64,000 nt of DNA from Sphingobium trunci (GCF_022664535.1 NZ_JAKUJY010000004.1:124001-188000); one strand, 5' to 3'; numbered from the stretch's first letter, positions 1 to 8,268 are shown. The notes: generated by a model from the letters alone, not told the origin. Program-made: numbers and translations.

Positions 1-1
1 C

Positions 2-859
2 ATCCTGACCGGCCTGACCCAGCCTTCGCCCGAAGCGCTGCGCGAGGAGATCGAACGCTGCCGTTCGATGACGGACAAGCCCTTCGGCGTGAACATGACG
101 GTGTTCCCGACCATCAACTCCCCCGACTACAAGGCCTATGCCCAGGCGATCATCGATTCGGGCATCAAGGTCGTGGAAACGGCCGGCACCCCCGCCGTCG
201 GCGAACTGTGGGACATGTTCAAGCCCGCCGGGATCAAGATCGTGCACAAATGCACCTCCGTCCGCCACGCGCTGTCGGCTGAACGCAAGGGCGTGGACGC
301 GATCTCGATCGACGGCTTCGAATGCGCCGGCCATCCGGGCGAGGACGATATCCCCGGCCTCATCCTGATCCCGGCGGCAGCCGATCAGGTGAAGATCCCG
401 ATGTTGGCCTCCGGCGGCTTCGGCGACGGCCGCGGCCTGGTCGCGGCTCTGGCGCTGGGCGCGGAAGGCATCAACATGGGCACGCGCTTCTGCGCGACGG
501 TGGAAGCACCGATCCATCCCAATGTGAAGCAGGCCTACGTCAACAATGACGAGCGCGGAACCAACCTCATCTTCCGCAAGCTCAAGAACACGGCCCGCGT
601 CGGCAAGAACACTGTGTCCGACAAGGTGGTCGAAATCCTGGCGCAGCCGGACTCCTCGTTCAAGGACGTCCAGCCCTATGTGTCGGGCGCCCAGGGCCGC
701 GTGCTGCTGGAGACCGGCGACATGGACGCGGGCGTCTTCTGGGCCGGCATGGTCCAGGGCCTGATCCACGATATCCCGACCTGCAAGGAACTGATCGACC
801 GGATCATGTCCGAAGCGGATTCGATCATCAAGGAACGGCTGGGCCGCTTCGCAGCCTGA
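2..859 (+). CDS. Nitronate monooxygenase (2-nitropropane dioxygenase)-like flavoprotein, 5'-truncated
   Basis: This is the C-terminal 285 residues of an FMN-dependent TIM-barrel enzyme of the NMO family; the reading frame is open to the left edge, so the true start lies outside the window. The visible start aligns with residues just before MTDKPFGVN of the full-length paralogue at 28124-29110, so about 40 residues are missing. The family's catalytic-His region is present (ECAGHPGE), followed by the phosphate-binding stretch [11 protein letters not shown] and [11 protein letters not shown]. The two copies look roughly two-thirds identical by eye. Family members oxidise nitronates, but relatives in steroid and CoA-ester clusters often have no proven substrate. 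It sits 54 bp upstream of a thiolase gene and probably shares its transcript. Family sure; substrate unknown. Confidence 0.9.
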   Translation: MLTGLTQPSPEALREEIERCRSMTDKPFGVNMTVFPTINSPDYKAYAQAIIDSGIKVVETAGTPAVGELWDMFKPAGIKIVHKCTSVRHALSAERKGVDAISIDGFECAGHPGEDDIPGLILIPAAADQVKIPMLASGGFGDGRGLVAALALGAEGINMGTRFCATVEAPIHPNVKQAYVNNDERGTNLIFRKLKNTARVGKNTVSDKVVEILAQPDSSFKDVQPYVSGAQGRVLLETGDMDAGVFWAGMVQGLIHDIPTCKELIDRIMSEADSIIKERLGRFAA

Positions 860-913
860 CGATCCGGGGGCGGGCGCGCCGCGTCCGCTCCGCCGAAGCT
901 GGAGAATGGAATA

Positions 914-2077
914 ATGGCAGAAGCTTTTATCGTATCGGCCGTCCGCACCGCCGGCGGCCGCCGCAACGGCCGGCTGGCAGGCTGGCATCCCGTGGACCTT
1001 GGCGGCAAGATCATCGACGCCGCCGTCGCCCGCGCGGGTGTGCCGGGCGAACTGGTCGATGACGTGATTTTCGGCTGCGTCAGCCAGTCGGGCGAACAGG
1101 CGAACCAGGTCGGCCGCACCTGCGTGCTCGCCTCCTCGCTGCCCTACAGCGTGCCCGCCGTGACCATCGACCGCCAGTGCGGTTCCTCGCAGCAGGCGAT
1201 CCACTTCGCCGCGCAGGCGATCATGTCCGGCACCATGGACATCGTGCTCGCGGGCGGCACCGAGAGCATGACCCGCGTTCCGATGGGGTCGCCGACCCTG
1301 TCGCCTCCGGGCGCGAACCGCTGGCCCCAGTCGGTCATCGATCGCCTCGGCATCGAAGCGAGCAGCCAGTTCCGCAGCGCGGAAATGATCGCCAAGAAGT
1401 GGGGCCTGACCCGCGACATGCTCGACGCCTTTGGTCTGGAAAGCCATCTGCGCGCGCAGAAGGCGACCAAGGAAGGCGCGTTCGACGCGGAAATCCTGCC
1501 GCTCGAGATCGTCAACGCCGACGGCCAGAAGGAAATGCACGTCGTGGACGAGGGGATCCGCTGGGATGCCTCGCCAGAGGGCATGGCCAAGGTCAAGCTG
1601 CTGAGCGAAGAGGGCGTCGTCACCGCCGCCACCTCCAGCCAGGTGACCGACGGCGCCTCGGCGGTGATCGTCGCGTCCGAACGCGCGGTCAAGGAACATG
1701 GGCTGACGCCGCTGGCGCGCATCGTGAACCTCACCGTCACCGCGGGCGACCCGGTCATCATGCTGGAAGAGCCGCTCTTCTGCACCGACAAGGCGCTGAA
1801 GCGCGCGGGCATGAAGCTGAGCGACATCGACCTCTATGAAGTCAATGAAGCGTTCGCGCCCATCCCGATGGCGTGGCAGCGCCACCTCGACGCCGACCCG
1901 GCGAAGCTCAACGCATTCGGCGGCGCCATCGCGCTCGGCCACCCGCTGGGCGCCAGCGGCACCAAGCTGATGGCCACGCTGATCCACGGTCTCAAGCGCA
2001 CCGGCGGCAAATATGGTCTCCAGACCATGTGCGAAGGCGGCGGCACGGCCAACGTCACCATCATCGAGGTTCTCTAA
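914..2077 (+). CDS. Acetyl-CoA acyltransferase (thiolase, degradative type)
   Basis: A 387-residue thiolase of normal family length with all catalytic elements: the nucleophilic Cys89 in DRQCGSS, the NEAF loop near residue 315, His343 in GHPLGASG and Cys373 in MCEGGGTAN. It should cleave a 3-ketoacyl-CoA with CoA to give acetyl-CoA or propionyl-CoA plus a shortened acyl-CoA in the cytosol. The start is supported by GGAG 10 bases upstream. It lies between the NMO-like gene and an HSD10-like SDR, so SDR plus thiolase would perform the last two steps of a beta-oxidation round. It is the only thiolase in the window with an intact Cys/His/Cys set; the other two thiolase-fold proteins lack it. Confidence 0.95.
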   Translation: MAEAFIVSAVRTAGGRRNGRLAGWHPVDLGGKIIDAAVARAGVPGELVDDVIFGCVSQSGEQANQVGRTCVLASSLPYSVPAVTIDRQCGSSQQAIHFAAQAIMSGTMDIVLAGGTESMTRVPMGSPTLSPPGANRWPQSVIDRLGIEASSQFRSAEMIAKKWGLTRDMLDAFGLESHLRAQKATKEGAFDAEILPLEIVNADGQKEMHVVDEGIRWDASPEGMAKVKLLSEEGVVTAATSSQVTDGASAVIVASERAVKEHGLTPLARIVNLTVTAGDPVIMLEEPLFCTDKALKRAGMKLSDIDLYEVNEAFAPIPMAWQRHLDADPAKLNAFGGAIALGHPLGASGTKLMATLIHGLKRTGGKYGLQTMCEGGGTANVTIIEVL

Positions 2078-2093
2078 ACCTCGCACGACATGA

Positions 2094-2119
2094 CCGGCGG
2101 CGGGTCGTTCCGCCGCCGG
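2094..2119 (+). other. Intergenic hairpin
   Basis: Between the thiolase and the SDR lies a perfect 10-bp inverted repeat (CCGGCGGCGG / CCGCCGCCGG) with a 6-base loop. No T-run follows, so it is more likely an mRNA stability or processing structure, or a Rho-assisted attenuator, than a simple intrinsic terminator. Confidence 0.5.
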
Positions 2120-2171
2120 CCGATCCGACAGGGCAGGGACGCTGCCCGGCTCATCTAGTGAAAGGATTGCC

Positions 2172-2966
2172 ATGCAACTCACTCCCGGACTTCCCGCAGT
2201 CGTCACCGGCGGCGCGTCGGGCCTCGGCAAGGCCACTGCCATCGGGCTGGCCGACGCGGGCTTCAAGGTCGCGATCTTCGACCTCAACGCCGAAGCGGGC
2301 GAAGCCATCGCCAAGGACATCGGCGGCGTCTTCTGCAAGGTCGACATCACCGACGAGGACAGCGTCGTCGCCGGCTTCGAAAAGGCCCGCGCCGCCCACG
2401 GCCAGGAACGCGTCACCGTCCATTGCGCCCAGATTTCCAAGGGCGGCAAGACCGTCGGCTTCGACAAGACGACCGGCGGCTACAAGCGCCTGTCGACCGA
2501 GGATTATGAATTTTCCGCGCGCGGCATCCTGGTCGCCAGCTACCGCATCGCGTCGCTGTCGGCGCTGGGCATGGCCAATGCCGAACCGCTGAACGAGGAT
2601 CTGGAGCGCGGCCTGATCGTGCTGACCGCGTCGGTCGCGGCGCTGGACGGCCAGATCGGCCAGATCTGCTACGGCTCGGCCAAGGCGGGCGTCAACGGCC
2701 TGGTGCTGCCCATGGCCCGCGACCTGATGGACCTCGGCATCCGCGTGAACTCGATCATGCCCGGCATCTTCGCGACCCCGCCGATGCTTGCGATGAAGGA
2801 TCGCGCGCCCGAAATGTACGACAATCTCGGCAAGTCGGTGCCCTTCCCCAAGCGCCTGGGCAATCCGCCCGAATTCGCCAGCCTGGTGCTGGAAATGGCG
2901 CGCAACACCTATTTCAACGGCCAGAATATCCGCCTCGACGGCGCGATCCGGATGCCGCCGAAATAA
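2172..2966 (+). CDS. SDR oxidoreductase, HSD10-like 3-hydroxyacyl-CoA dehydrogenase
   Basis: A 264-residue classical SDR. The cofactor-binding glycine motif TGGASGLG is at residues 12-19, an aspartate at the end of beta-2 (IFDLN) suggests NAD(H), and Ser154, Tyr167 and Lys171 (YGSAK) form the active site. The long loop between residues 90 and 145 and RVNSIMPGIFATP resemble type 2 3-hydroxyacyl-CoA dehydrogenases (HSD17B10), which fits its position next to a thiolase. The usual N-[N/C]-A-G motif after beta-4 reads HCAQ (residues 84-87), so the structural asparagine is replaced by histidine. The ribosome site is AAAGGA. Likely role: oxidation of a 3-hydroxyacyl-CoA before thiolysis; the substrate is inferred. 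Confidence 0.9.
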   Translation: MQLTPGLPAVVTGGASGLGKATAIGLADAGFKVAIFDLNAEAGEAIAKDIGGVFCKVDITDEDSVVAGFEKARAAHGQERVTVHCAQISKGGKTVGFDKTTGGYKRLSTEDYEFSARGILVASYRIASLSALGMANAEPLNEDLERGLIVLTASVAALDGQIGQICYGSAKAGVNGLVLPMARDLMDLGIRVNSIMPGIFATPPMLAMKDRAPEMYDNLGKSVPFPKRLGNPPEFASLVLEMARNTYFNGQNIRLDGAIRMPPK

Positions 2967-2967
2967 G

Positions 2968-3447
2968 ATGGTGGCACTGGCACCCGCACCAGACTTTTTC
3001 GACCGGGCGGCGGCGCAACAGCCGCCGCCCGGTTTCGATGTCATGCCGCTCAATTTCGGCTTTCTCGGAATCAACGGTCCGGTATTCAAGCGCATCGATG
3101 AGGATGGCCGCGTCATCTTCGGCTGCCGCATCATGCCCAGCATGTGCAACCCGATGGGCGTGTCGCACGGCGGCTGGCTGGCGACCATGATCGACATCGT
3201 GCTGCCGCTCACCGTCAGGCTGACCGATCCGGATTTCTTCGAACGCTTCCTGATGACCGTCAGCCTCAACATCGACTATCTCGCCGGTCCCAAGGAGGGC
3301 GAGTGGCTGGAGGGCACGGCGCGCATCCTGCGCAAGACCAAGCGCCTGCTGTTCATCGACGGCACGCTGACGGTCGGGGATGAGACCGTCACCCGCGCCA
3401 GCGGCATCTTCCGCGTCGGGCCTCCGGCGCCGCCTCTGGGCACGTAA
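2968..3447 (+). CDS. PaaI-type hotdog thioesterase
   Basis: A 159-residue single hotdog-domain protein. The stretch VSHGGWLATMIDIVL (about residues 65-79) matches the helix and HGG turn of PaaI/4HBT thioesterases, which hydrolyse aryl- or acyl-CoA to release CoA. The start codon is one base after the stop of the preceding SDR, so it is translated as the last gene of that unit. A proline-rich N-terminus (about 25 residues) precedes the fold. A terminator-like hairpin lies about 50 bp downstream. Family is clear; the substrate is not. It may recycle CoA from dead-end intermediates. Confidence 0.88.
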   Translation: MVALAPAPDFFDRAAAQQPPPGFDVMPLNFGFLGINGPVFKRIDEDGRVIFGCRIMPSMCNPMGVSHGGWLATMIDIVLPLTVRLTDPDFFERFLMTVSLNIDYLAGPKEGEWLEGTARILRKTKRLLFIDGTLTVGDETVTRASGIFRVGPPAPPLGT

Positions 3448-3455
3448 TCGCGCCA

Positions 3456-3485
3456 GGAAATTTCAGGAACGACGGGAAATTTCAG
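3456..3485. repeat. Two direct copies of GGAAATTTCAG
   Basis: GGAAATTTCAG occurs at 3456-3466 and again at 3475-3485, a 19-bp period, in the 83-bp gap between convergent genes. Each copy has a palindromic GAAATTTC core. Function unknown. Confidence 0.45.
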
Positions 3486-3494
3486 CGCGCCATG

Positions 3495-3526
3495 AAAAGC
3501 GCGGCGGTCCGGTCCGCCGCGCTTCG
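3495..3526 (-). terminator. Rho-independent terminator between convergent genes
   Basis: An 11-bp perfect stem (AAGCGCGGCGG / CCGCCGCGCTT, 3497-3524) with a 6-base loop. Read on the minus strand it runs straight into TTTT, as expected for the end of the thiolase-like gene at 3531-4700; on the plus strand it may also serve the thioesterase. Confidence 0.7.
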
Positions 3527-3530
3527 GCTT

Positions 3531-4700
3531 TCAATCCCGGCGGATCAGCATCGCGCCCGCCAGCGGTCCGCCGCCCATGCCGACGACCGCCGTCTTGGCG
3601 TCCTTGACCTGCCGCTCGCCGCCCTCGCCCCAGAACTGCGTGCAGGCCTCGTGCAGCAGGCCGAAGCCGTGCAGCCGCCCGGCCGAAAGCTGGCCACCGC
3701 CGGTATTGACGGGGAAGCGACCGCCCAGCAGCGTATTGCCCTCGGCAATGAAGTCCGGCGCCTCGCCCTTCCCGCAAAAGCCGAACGCCTCGATCCACAT
3801 CGGCACGAAGATGCTGAACCCGTCATAAAGGGCCAGCACGTCGACATCCTTGGGCTTGAGGTCCGTGCGCTTCCACATGTCCGCCGCCGCGTCATGGCTG
3901 GCCATGGTGGTAAGGTCGGCGCGCTGGTCCCAGCTATCCTTTTCCTGCAGCGCCGCGCCCATCGCCTCGATATGGATGGGCGGGCGGCGCAGATCCTTCG
4001 CCGCGTCCGCCGCCGACACGATGATGACGCAGGCGCCGTCGATCGGAATGTCGCAATCGAACAGGCAGAGCGGCGTGGAGATCGGCCGCGCCGCCATATA
4101 TTCCTCCATCGTCAGCGGCTTGTCGCGCATCAGCGCGCGGGGATTCTTCATCGCATTGCTGCGCTGCCCGACCGCGATGGTGCCCAGATGCTCGCGCGTC
4201 AGCCCATAGTCATGCATGATGCGCGAAGCGAACTGCGCCGTCCATGTCGCCGCCGAATAGGCGCCCATCGGCAACAGCCAGCTCGTCCAGCCGGTGAGGC
4301 GGCTGCCCGATCCGGACGGGATGCTCGCCCGGCGCCCGGCCGACTGGCTGCTCGATTCCGTCAGCGCGCGGAAGACCAGGACATGGCGCGCCTGCCCGGT
4401 CGTCACCGCCATGGCGGCGATCATCAGCGGCGACATCTGCGCCGGGCCTTCGCCCGAACTGGAATGCCAGCGCGTCTTCAGGCCCAGCGCGTTGCGCACC
4501 TCGCCCACGCCCAGCGGCGACATGCCCGGCGACGTGTCGCTCTTGCCGGGATAGGTGGTGATGCCGTCGATATCGTCGCGGGTGAGGCCCGCGTCGGCGA
4601 TCGCGGCCAGCGCCGCATCCGCCAGATGGTCGATCGCGGGCCGCATGGTCGTGCGGCCGACCTGCGACATGCCGATACCTGTAATCGCTGCCTTCAACAT
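3531..4700 (-). CDS. SCP-x/Ltp-type thiolase-fold protein, possible acyl-CoA aldolase
   Basis: A 389-residue thiolase-fold protein of the lipid-transfer (SCP-x thiolase) group. Thiolase catalytic residues are absent: the Cys position lies in HSSSGEGP, NEAF is replaced by LYDGFS (Tyr292), and the C-terminal Cys loop reads VGMGGGPLAG. It keeps NTGGGQLSAGRLHG with His344. In steroid catabolism, Ltp2-type proteins without the Cys act as retro-aldolases with a DUF35 partner; no DUF35 gene is adjacent here, and the only one in the window is at 22467. The start at 4700 has AAGGAGA 11 bases upstream and begins with the typical MLKAAITGIG. It is divergent from the acyl-CoA dehydrogenase pair. Fold certain; aldolase role inferred. 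Confidence 0.88.
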   Translation of the reverse strand: MLKAAITGIGMSQVGRTTMRPAIDHLADAALAAIADAGLTRDDIDGITTYPGKSDTSPGMSPLGVGEVRNALGLKTRWHSSSGEGPAQMSPLMIAAMAVTTGQARHVLVFRALTESSSQSAGRRASIPSGSGSRLTGWTSWLLPMGAYSAATWTAQFASRIMHDYGLTREHLGTIAVGQRSNAMKNPRALMRDKPLTMEEYMAARPISTPLCLFDCDIPIDGACVIIVSAADAAKDLRRPPIHIEAMGAALQEKDSWDQRADLTTMASHDAAADMWKRTDLKPKDVDVLALYDGFSIFVPMWIEAFGFCGKGEAPDFIAEGNTLLGGRFPVNTGGGQLSAGRLHGFGLLHEACTQFWGEGGERQVKDAKTAVVGMGGGPLAGAMLIRRD

Positions 4701-4909
4701 AGTGACAGGCTCTCCTTGTTGCTTTCGATGGGCGCGACGCGGATTGCGCCGGACCGGGATGAATGTCCACTGCCTATCCGTTTTGCGCCCGGCGTCCGGC
4801 AACGCGCCTCAACCATGGGCTGCATTCGCGCCGCATCGGCTGTTGCACAGATCAGATATTCAGCTTAGTTGCATTTCTATCATTATGAACAAGCCGACGA
4901 GGATGCTCA
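4701..4909. promoter_or_regulatory. Divergent promoter region with a CTTAGTT element
   Basis: This 209-bp gap separates the minus-strand thiolase-like gene from the plus-strand dehydrogenase pair and must hold both promoters. It has no credible gene. Its right part is AT-rich and contains CTTAGTT at 4864-4870, a variant of the CYTAGT element found in the gaps at 8254, 20123 and 29129. No confident -35/-10 pair could be assigned. Confidence 0.4.
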
Positions 4910-6025
4910 ATGAATTTCGATCTGTCCGACGAGCAGAAAATGCTGGGCGAGCAGGCGCGCAACCTTCTGACCGAACGTTCGACGCCCGACCGGCTGCGCG
5001 AACTGATCGACGCGGGCGCGGAATGGGACGAATCGCTGTGGCGTGAAATCGCCGAGCTGGGCTTCCTGGGCGCCGCGATTCCGGAGGAGCATGGCGGGCT
5101 GGGCATGACCCAGCTCGACCTGGGCGTCATCAGCGAGGAAATGGGCCGGGCCAATGTCGCGCTGCCCTTCTTCTCCTCCATCGTGCTGGCGGCGGACGCC
5201 ATCGCCCTTGCCGGCAGCGAGGCGCAGAAGGCCGCCTGGCTGCCCCGGCTTGCCAGCGGGGAAGCGATCGGCACCTTTGCCTATGCGGAAGGCGCGGCGG
5301 GCTGGGACGATCATGCCGTGCAGGCCCGGTGGCAGGACGGCAGGATCAGCGGCGTCAAGACCCCGGTGGCCGACGGCGGCATCGCGACGGTGGCGGTGGT
5401 TCTGGTGAAGAAGGACGGCAAGCGCGCCCTGGCCCTGGTCGACCTGGGCGGCGCGGGGGTCGGCCGCACCAGGCTTGCGAGCTTCGACCAGTTGCGCGCC
5501 CATTACAGCCTCTCCTTCGACGGCGCGGCGGCCGAACTGCTCGACGCGGCACCGGCGGAAACCGTCATTGCCAAGCTGTTCGACCGGGCGGCGGTGCAGG
5601 CCGCTTTCGAGGCGGTGGGCGGCACCGACGCCTGTCTCGTGATGGCGCGCGACTATGCGATGGAGCGGCAGATTTTCGGGCGGCAACTGGCCAGCTATCA
5701 GGCGATCAAGCACCGGCTGGCCGACATTGCGGTATTGCTCGAACTGGCGCGCTCCAACGCCTATTTCGGCGCCTGGGCGGCGGGGGAATCGGATGATGAC
5801 CTGCCGGCGGCGGCGGCGTCCGCGCGGCTGACGGCGAACGGCGCCTTCGAAAAGGGCGCGCGCGAAAATCTCCAGGTTCATGGCGGCATCGGCTATACCT
5901 GGGAAGCGAATTGTCACTTCTACTACCGGCGGGAACGCACTCTGGCGGCATCGCTTGGCGGGCGCGACCTGTGGGCCGACCGGCTCATCGCGCATCTCCC
6001 CGGCACTCAGGTACAGGCGGCTTAA
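4910..6025 (+). CDS. Acyl-CoA dehydrogenase, FadE28/ChsE1-like subunit
   Basis: A 371-residue acyl-CoA dehydrogenase. The N-terminal helical domain (NFDLSDEQKMLGEQAR), a shortened middle beta-domain and the C-terminal VHGGIGYTWEANCHFYYRR are typical of the partner subunit in heteromeric steroid-type dehydrogenases. The usual catalytic Glu motif YEGT is absent. The next dehydrogenase begins 3 bp after its stop, so the two are probably co-translated as an alpha2beta2 enzyme like FadE28-FadE29. It would introduce a 2,3 double bond into a branched or polycyclic acyl-CoA. The ribosome site is GAGGA. Family very likely; pairing is inferred from adjacency and sequence type. Confidence 0.93.
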   Translation: MNFDLSDEQKMLGEQARNLLTERSTPDRLRELIDAGAEWDESLWREIAELGFLGAAIPEEHGGLGMTQLDLGVISEEMGRANVALPFFSSIVLAADAIALAGSEAQKAAWLPRLASGEAIGTFAYAEGAAGWDDHAVQARWQDGRISGVKTPVADGGIATVAVVLVKKDGKRALALVDLGGAGVGRTRLASFDQLRAHYSLSFDGAAAELLDAAPAETVIAKLFDRAAVQAAFEAVGGTDACLVMARDYAMERQIFGRQLASYQAIKHRLADIAVLLELARSNAYFGAWAAGESDDDLPAAAASARLTANGAFEKGARENLQVHGGIGYTWEANCHFYYRRERTLAASLGGRDLWADRLIAHLPGTQVQAA

Positions 6026-6028
6026 CCC

Positions 6029-7234
6029 ATGGATTTCAACGATACACCCGAAGAAGCGGCCTTCCGCGCCAAGGCGCAGGCATGGCTGGCGGCCACCGCA
6101 CCGGCGCACGAAATCGCCGAAGGCGTGAAACTGGAGGATTCGGATCAGGTCCGGCGCGGCCGCGCCTGGCAGCGGGCCCTGTCCGAGGGCGGCTTTGCCG
6201 GCATCACCCTGCCGAAACAATTTGGCGGACAGGGCGGCACCGTGATCGAGGCGGTGGTCTTCGCCGAGGAAGAGGCGCGCTATCGTCTGCCCAAGGGGCC
6301 TTATACCGGCATTGGCCTGGGCATGGCGGTCCCCGTCATCGCCAAGCATGGCAATGACGCCCAGCGCGCGAAGTTCATCGACGCGACGCTCAGGGGCGAT
6401 CTTACCTGGTGCCAGCTCTTCTCCGAACCGTCGGCCGGTTCCGACCTCGCCAATCTGCGCACCAAGGCGGTGCGCGACGGCGACGACTGGATCGTCAACG
6501 GCCAGAAGGTCTGGTCGAGCTGGGCGCATGAAAGCGACTGGGGCATATTGGTGGTCCGCACCGATCCCACCGTGGTCAAGCATAAGGGGCTGACCTTCTT
6601 CGTCGTCGACATGAAGACCCCCGGCATCGAGATCCGCCCGATCAAGCAGATTTCGGGCGACTCCGATTTCAACGAGACCTTCTTCACCGACGTGCGCATC
6701 CCCGACGCCAACCGCATCGGCGAGGTCGGCGAGGGCTGGGCCTGCTGCATGACGGTGCTGATGGGCGAGCGGCTGGGCAGCGGCGCGACCAAGAGCGGCG
6801 TGCTGCCGCTGATCGACTATGCGCAGGCGACGCCTCGCGGCACCGGCACGGCGCTCGACAATGCCGCCGTGCGGCTGGCGCTGGGGGAGGCGCTGGCGGA
6901 GGAGCGGGGCGGCAAATATATGGAGGCGCGCCTGCGCACCATGGTGTCGCGCGGGGAAAATCCGGGCGCGCTGGCGGGCATGGTGAAGCTCTCCTATGCC
7001 GGGCGACAACAGAAGGCGCTCGGCCTTGCCATGGAAATCCGCGGTCCCGCCGCGCTGGCGGCGGCGGACGACGCGGCCACGGACAGCCTGCATTATGACT
7101 ATATCTGGTCGAGCGTGATGCGCATCGCGGGCGGCGCTGACGAGGTGCTGCGCAACCAGATCGCCGAACGCGTGCTGGGCATGCCGGGCGAAATCCGCGC
7201 CGACAAGAATCTGCCCTTCGACCAACTGAAATGA
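6029..7234 (+). CDS. Acyl-CoA dehydrogenase, FadE29/ChsE2-like subunit
   Basis: A 401-residue acyl-CoA dehydrogenase. It has the FAD-contact motif CQLFSEPSAGSDLAN (about residues 129-143), the beta-domain signature VNGQKVWSSWAHESDWG and a C-terminus GGADEVLRNQIAERVLGMP, characteristic of the larger subunit in steroid-type heteromeric dehydrogenases. The start lies 3 bp after the stop of the other subunit. Together with the double-hotdog hydratase 42 bp downstream, it would supply the dehydrogenation and hydration steps of a side-chain beta-oxidation round. The acyl substrate is unknown. Confidence 0.93.
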   Translation: MDFNDTPEEAAFRAKAQAWLAATAPAHEIAEGVKLEDSDQVRRGRAWQRALSEGGFAGITLPKQFGGQGGTVIEAVVFAEEEARYRLPKGPYTGIGLGMAVPVIAKHGNDAQRAKFIDATLRGDLTWCQLFSEPSAGSDLANLRTKAVRDGDDWIVNGQKVWSSWAHESDWGILVVRTDPTVVKHKGLTFFVVDMKTPGIEIRPIKQISGDSDFNETFFTDVRIPDANRIGEVGEGWACCMTVLMGERLGSGATKSGVLPLIDYAQATPRGTGTALDNAAVRLALGEALAEERGGKYMEARLRTMVSRGENPGALAGMVKLSYAGRQQKALGLAMEIRGPAALAAADDAATDSLHYDYIWSSVMRIAGGADEVLRNQIAERVLGMPGEIRADKNLPFDQLK

Positions 7235-7235
7235 C

Positions 7236-7265
7236 GGGGGGAGGGCGTTGGCCCTCACGTCCCCC
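7236..7265 (+). other. Intergenic hairpin in the dehydrogenase-hydratase gap
   Basis: A G-rich run (7236-7241), AGGGC-GTTG-GCCCT (7242-7255) and a C-run (7261-7265) form a two-part stem ending just before the AAGGAGG ribosome site of the hydratase. There is no T-run. It may tune expression of the downstream gene relative to the dehydrogenase pair. Confidence 0.4.
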
Positions 7266-7276
7266 AAGGAGGCCTG

Positions 7277-8206
7277 ATGAGCGAATCCTATCTGACGCCC
7301 GAAATCATGGCGACCGTGGGCGAGAAGACGGTGCCCCGCCGCGGCGTCATCACCGCCGACCATTTCCGGCGCTTCGCCGTGGGGGTGGACGACACCAATC
7401 CGCTCTATACCGATGTGGCGGCGGCCCGGGCGGCCGGATATCGCGACGTCATCTCCCCGCCGCTGTTCAATGCCGCGGTCACGCGCCCGCATCCTTTCCG
7501 CGACGGGCTGCTGGGCGACGGCCAATATGAAAGCGTGGCGCCTCCGGGGCTCGGCCATCTCCAGACGATGCTGGCGGGGCAGAGCTGGGAACTGATCCGT
7601 CCGACCCATCCCGGCGAGGAACTGATCGAAACCTTCACCACCACGTCGATCACCGAAAAGCAGGGCAAGACCGGCAATATGGTCTTCGTCGAGAAGGAAG
7701 CGACGCTCGCCACCCCCGATGGCGAGGTGGTCGAACGCTATGGCAACACGCTGATCCTGCGCGCGCCGCCGCCGCCCCTGCCGCCCTATCAGGGCGAAAC
7801 GGCGACGCCCGCCGCGATGGCGGGCGCGGGCGCCACGGAATTGTCGGGCGATGTCATGGTCAAGAATCCGGACATGATCACCCTGTTCATGTTCTGCGCC
7901 TCGATCTGGGCGGTGCACCGCATCCACTGGGACGCCCCCTATGCGCAGCGCGAGGGGCTGAAGCTACCGATCCTGCCGGGCTGGCTGGTCGCCAGCTATC
8001 TGGCCCAGCTTGCCACGCTGCGGGCGCCGGAGGACGAAAGGCTGACGAAATTGTCGGCCCGTTACCGCTCCAGCGCCTATCCGGGCGACCGGCTCACCTG
8101 CACCGGCGAGGGAAGCGGCAGCAGCCAGACATTGCAGGTGGCCAATGCGGACGGCGTCGTGCTGGTGACGGCGGACGCGACCACGGCGCCCCGCTTCGCG
8201 GGCTGA
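7277..8206 (+). CDS. Double-hotdog (MaoC-like) acyl-CoA hydratase/dehydratase
   Basis: A 309-residue protein with two hotdog domains. The N-terminal FAS1-like dehydratase half carries FAVGVDDTNPLYTD (about residues 35-48) and the C-terminal half NPDMITLFMFCASIW followed by VHRIHWDAPYA (about residues 214-224), the pattern of mesaconyl-CoA hydratase and ChsH-type proteins. It should hydrate an enoyl-CoA (R-specific fold). The start has a strong AAGGAGG site. It follows the heteromeric dehydrogenase genes, matching the dehydrogenase-hydratase order of steroid side-chain operons. A terminator-like hairpin follows. The usual hydratase His of the first domain is replaced (NPLY), so catalysis may reside in the C-terminal half. 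Confidence 0.87.
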   Translation: MSESYLTPEIMATVGEKTVPRRGVITADHFRRFAVGVDDTNPLYTDVAAARAAGYRDVISPPLFNAAVTRPHPFRDGLLGDGQYESVAPPGLGHLQTMLAGQSWELIRPTHPGEELIETFTTTSITEKQGKTGNMVFVEKEATLATPDGEVVERYGNTLILRAPPPPLPPYQGETATPAAMAGAGATELSGDVMVKNPDMITLFMFCASIWAVHRIHWDAPYAQREGLKLPILPGWLVASYLAQLATLRAPEDERLTKLSARYRSSAYPGDRLTCTGEGSGSSQTLQVANADGVVLVTADATTAPRFAG

Positions 8207-8219
8207 CGGCAAAAGATAC

Positions 8220-8249
8220 GCGATCCGGCTTGCGTTCCGGGTCGCTTAT
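8220..8249 (+). terminator. Probable terminator after the dehydrogenase-hydratase unit
   Basis: A 9-bp stem with one G-U pair (GCGATCCGG / CCGGGTCGC, 8220-8245), an 8-base loop and the tail TTAT lie 14 bp after the hydratase stop. The T-run is weak, so termination may be partial. Confidence 0.45.
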
Positions 8250-8253
8250 CATC

Positions 8254-8268
8254 TATTACCTAGTTATA
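8254..8268. promoter_or_regulatory. Operator-like palindrome upstream of the ligase operon
   Basis: TATTACCTAGTTATA is an imperfect palindrome in which TAT-N-AC and GT-N-ATA mirror each other around CTA. It lies 51 bp upstream of the ligase start in an AT-rich patch. Nearly the same sequence (TATGACCTAGTAAAC) occurs at 29129-29143, and partial copies at 20123 and 4864. This suggests a common regulator, probably TetR-like; this is inference. Confidence 0.45.

Noticed and set aside
4907..7927. A very long open frame (about 1000 codons) on the minus strand opposite the two acyl-CoA dehydrogenases and the hydratase
   Set aside because: The plus strand carries three clear enzymes with ribosome sites and family motifs; the antisense frame is arginine/glycine-rich with no motif and is open only because of GC-rich codon use.
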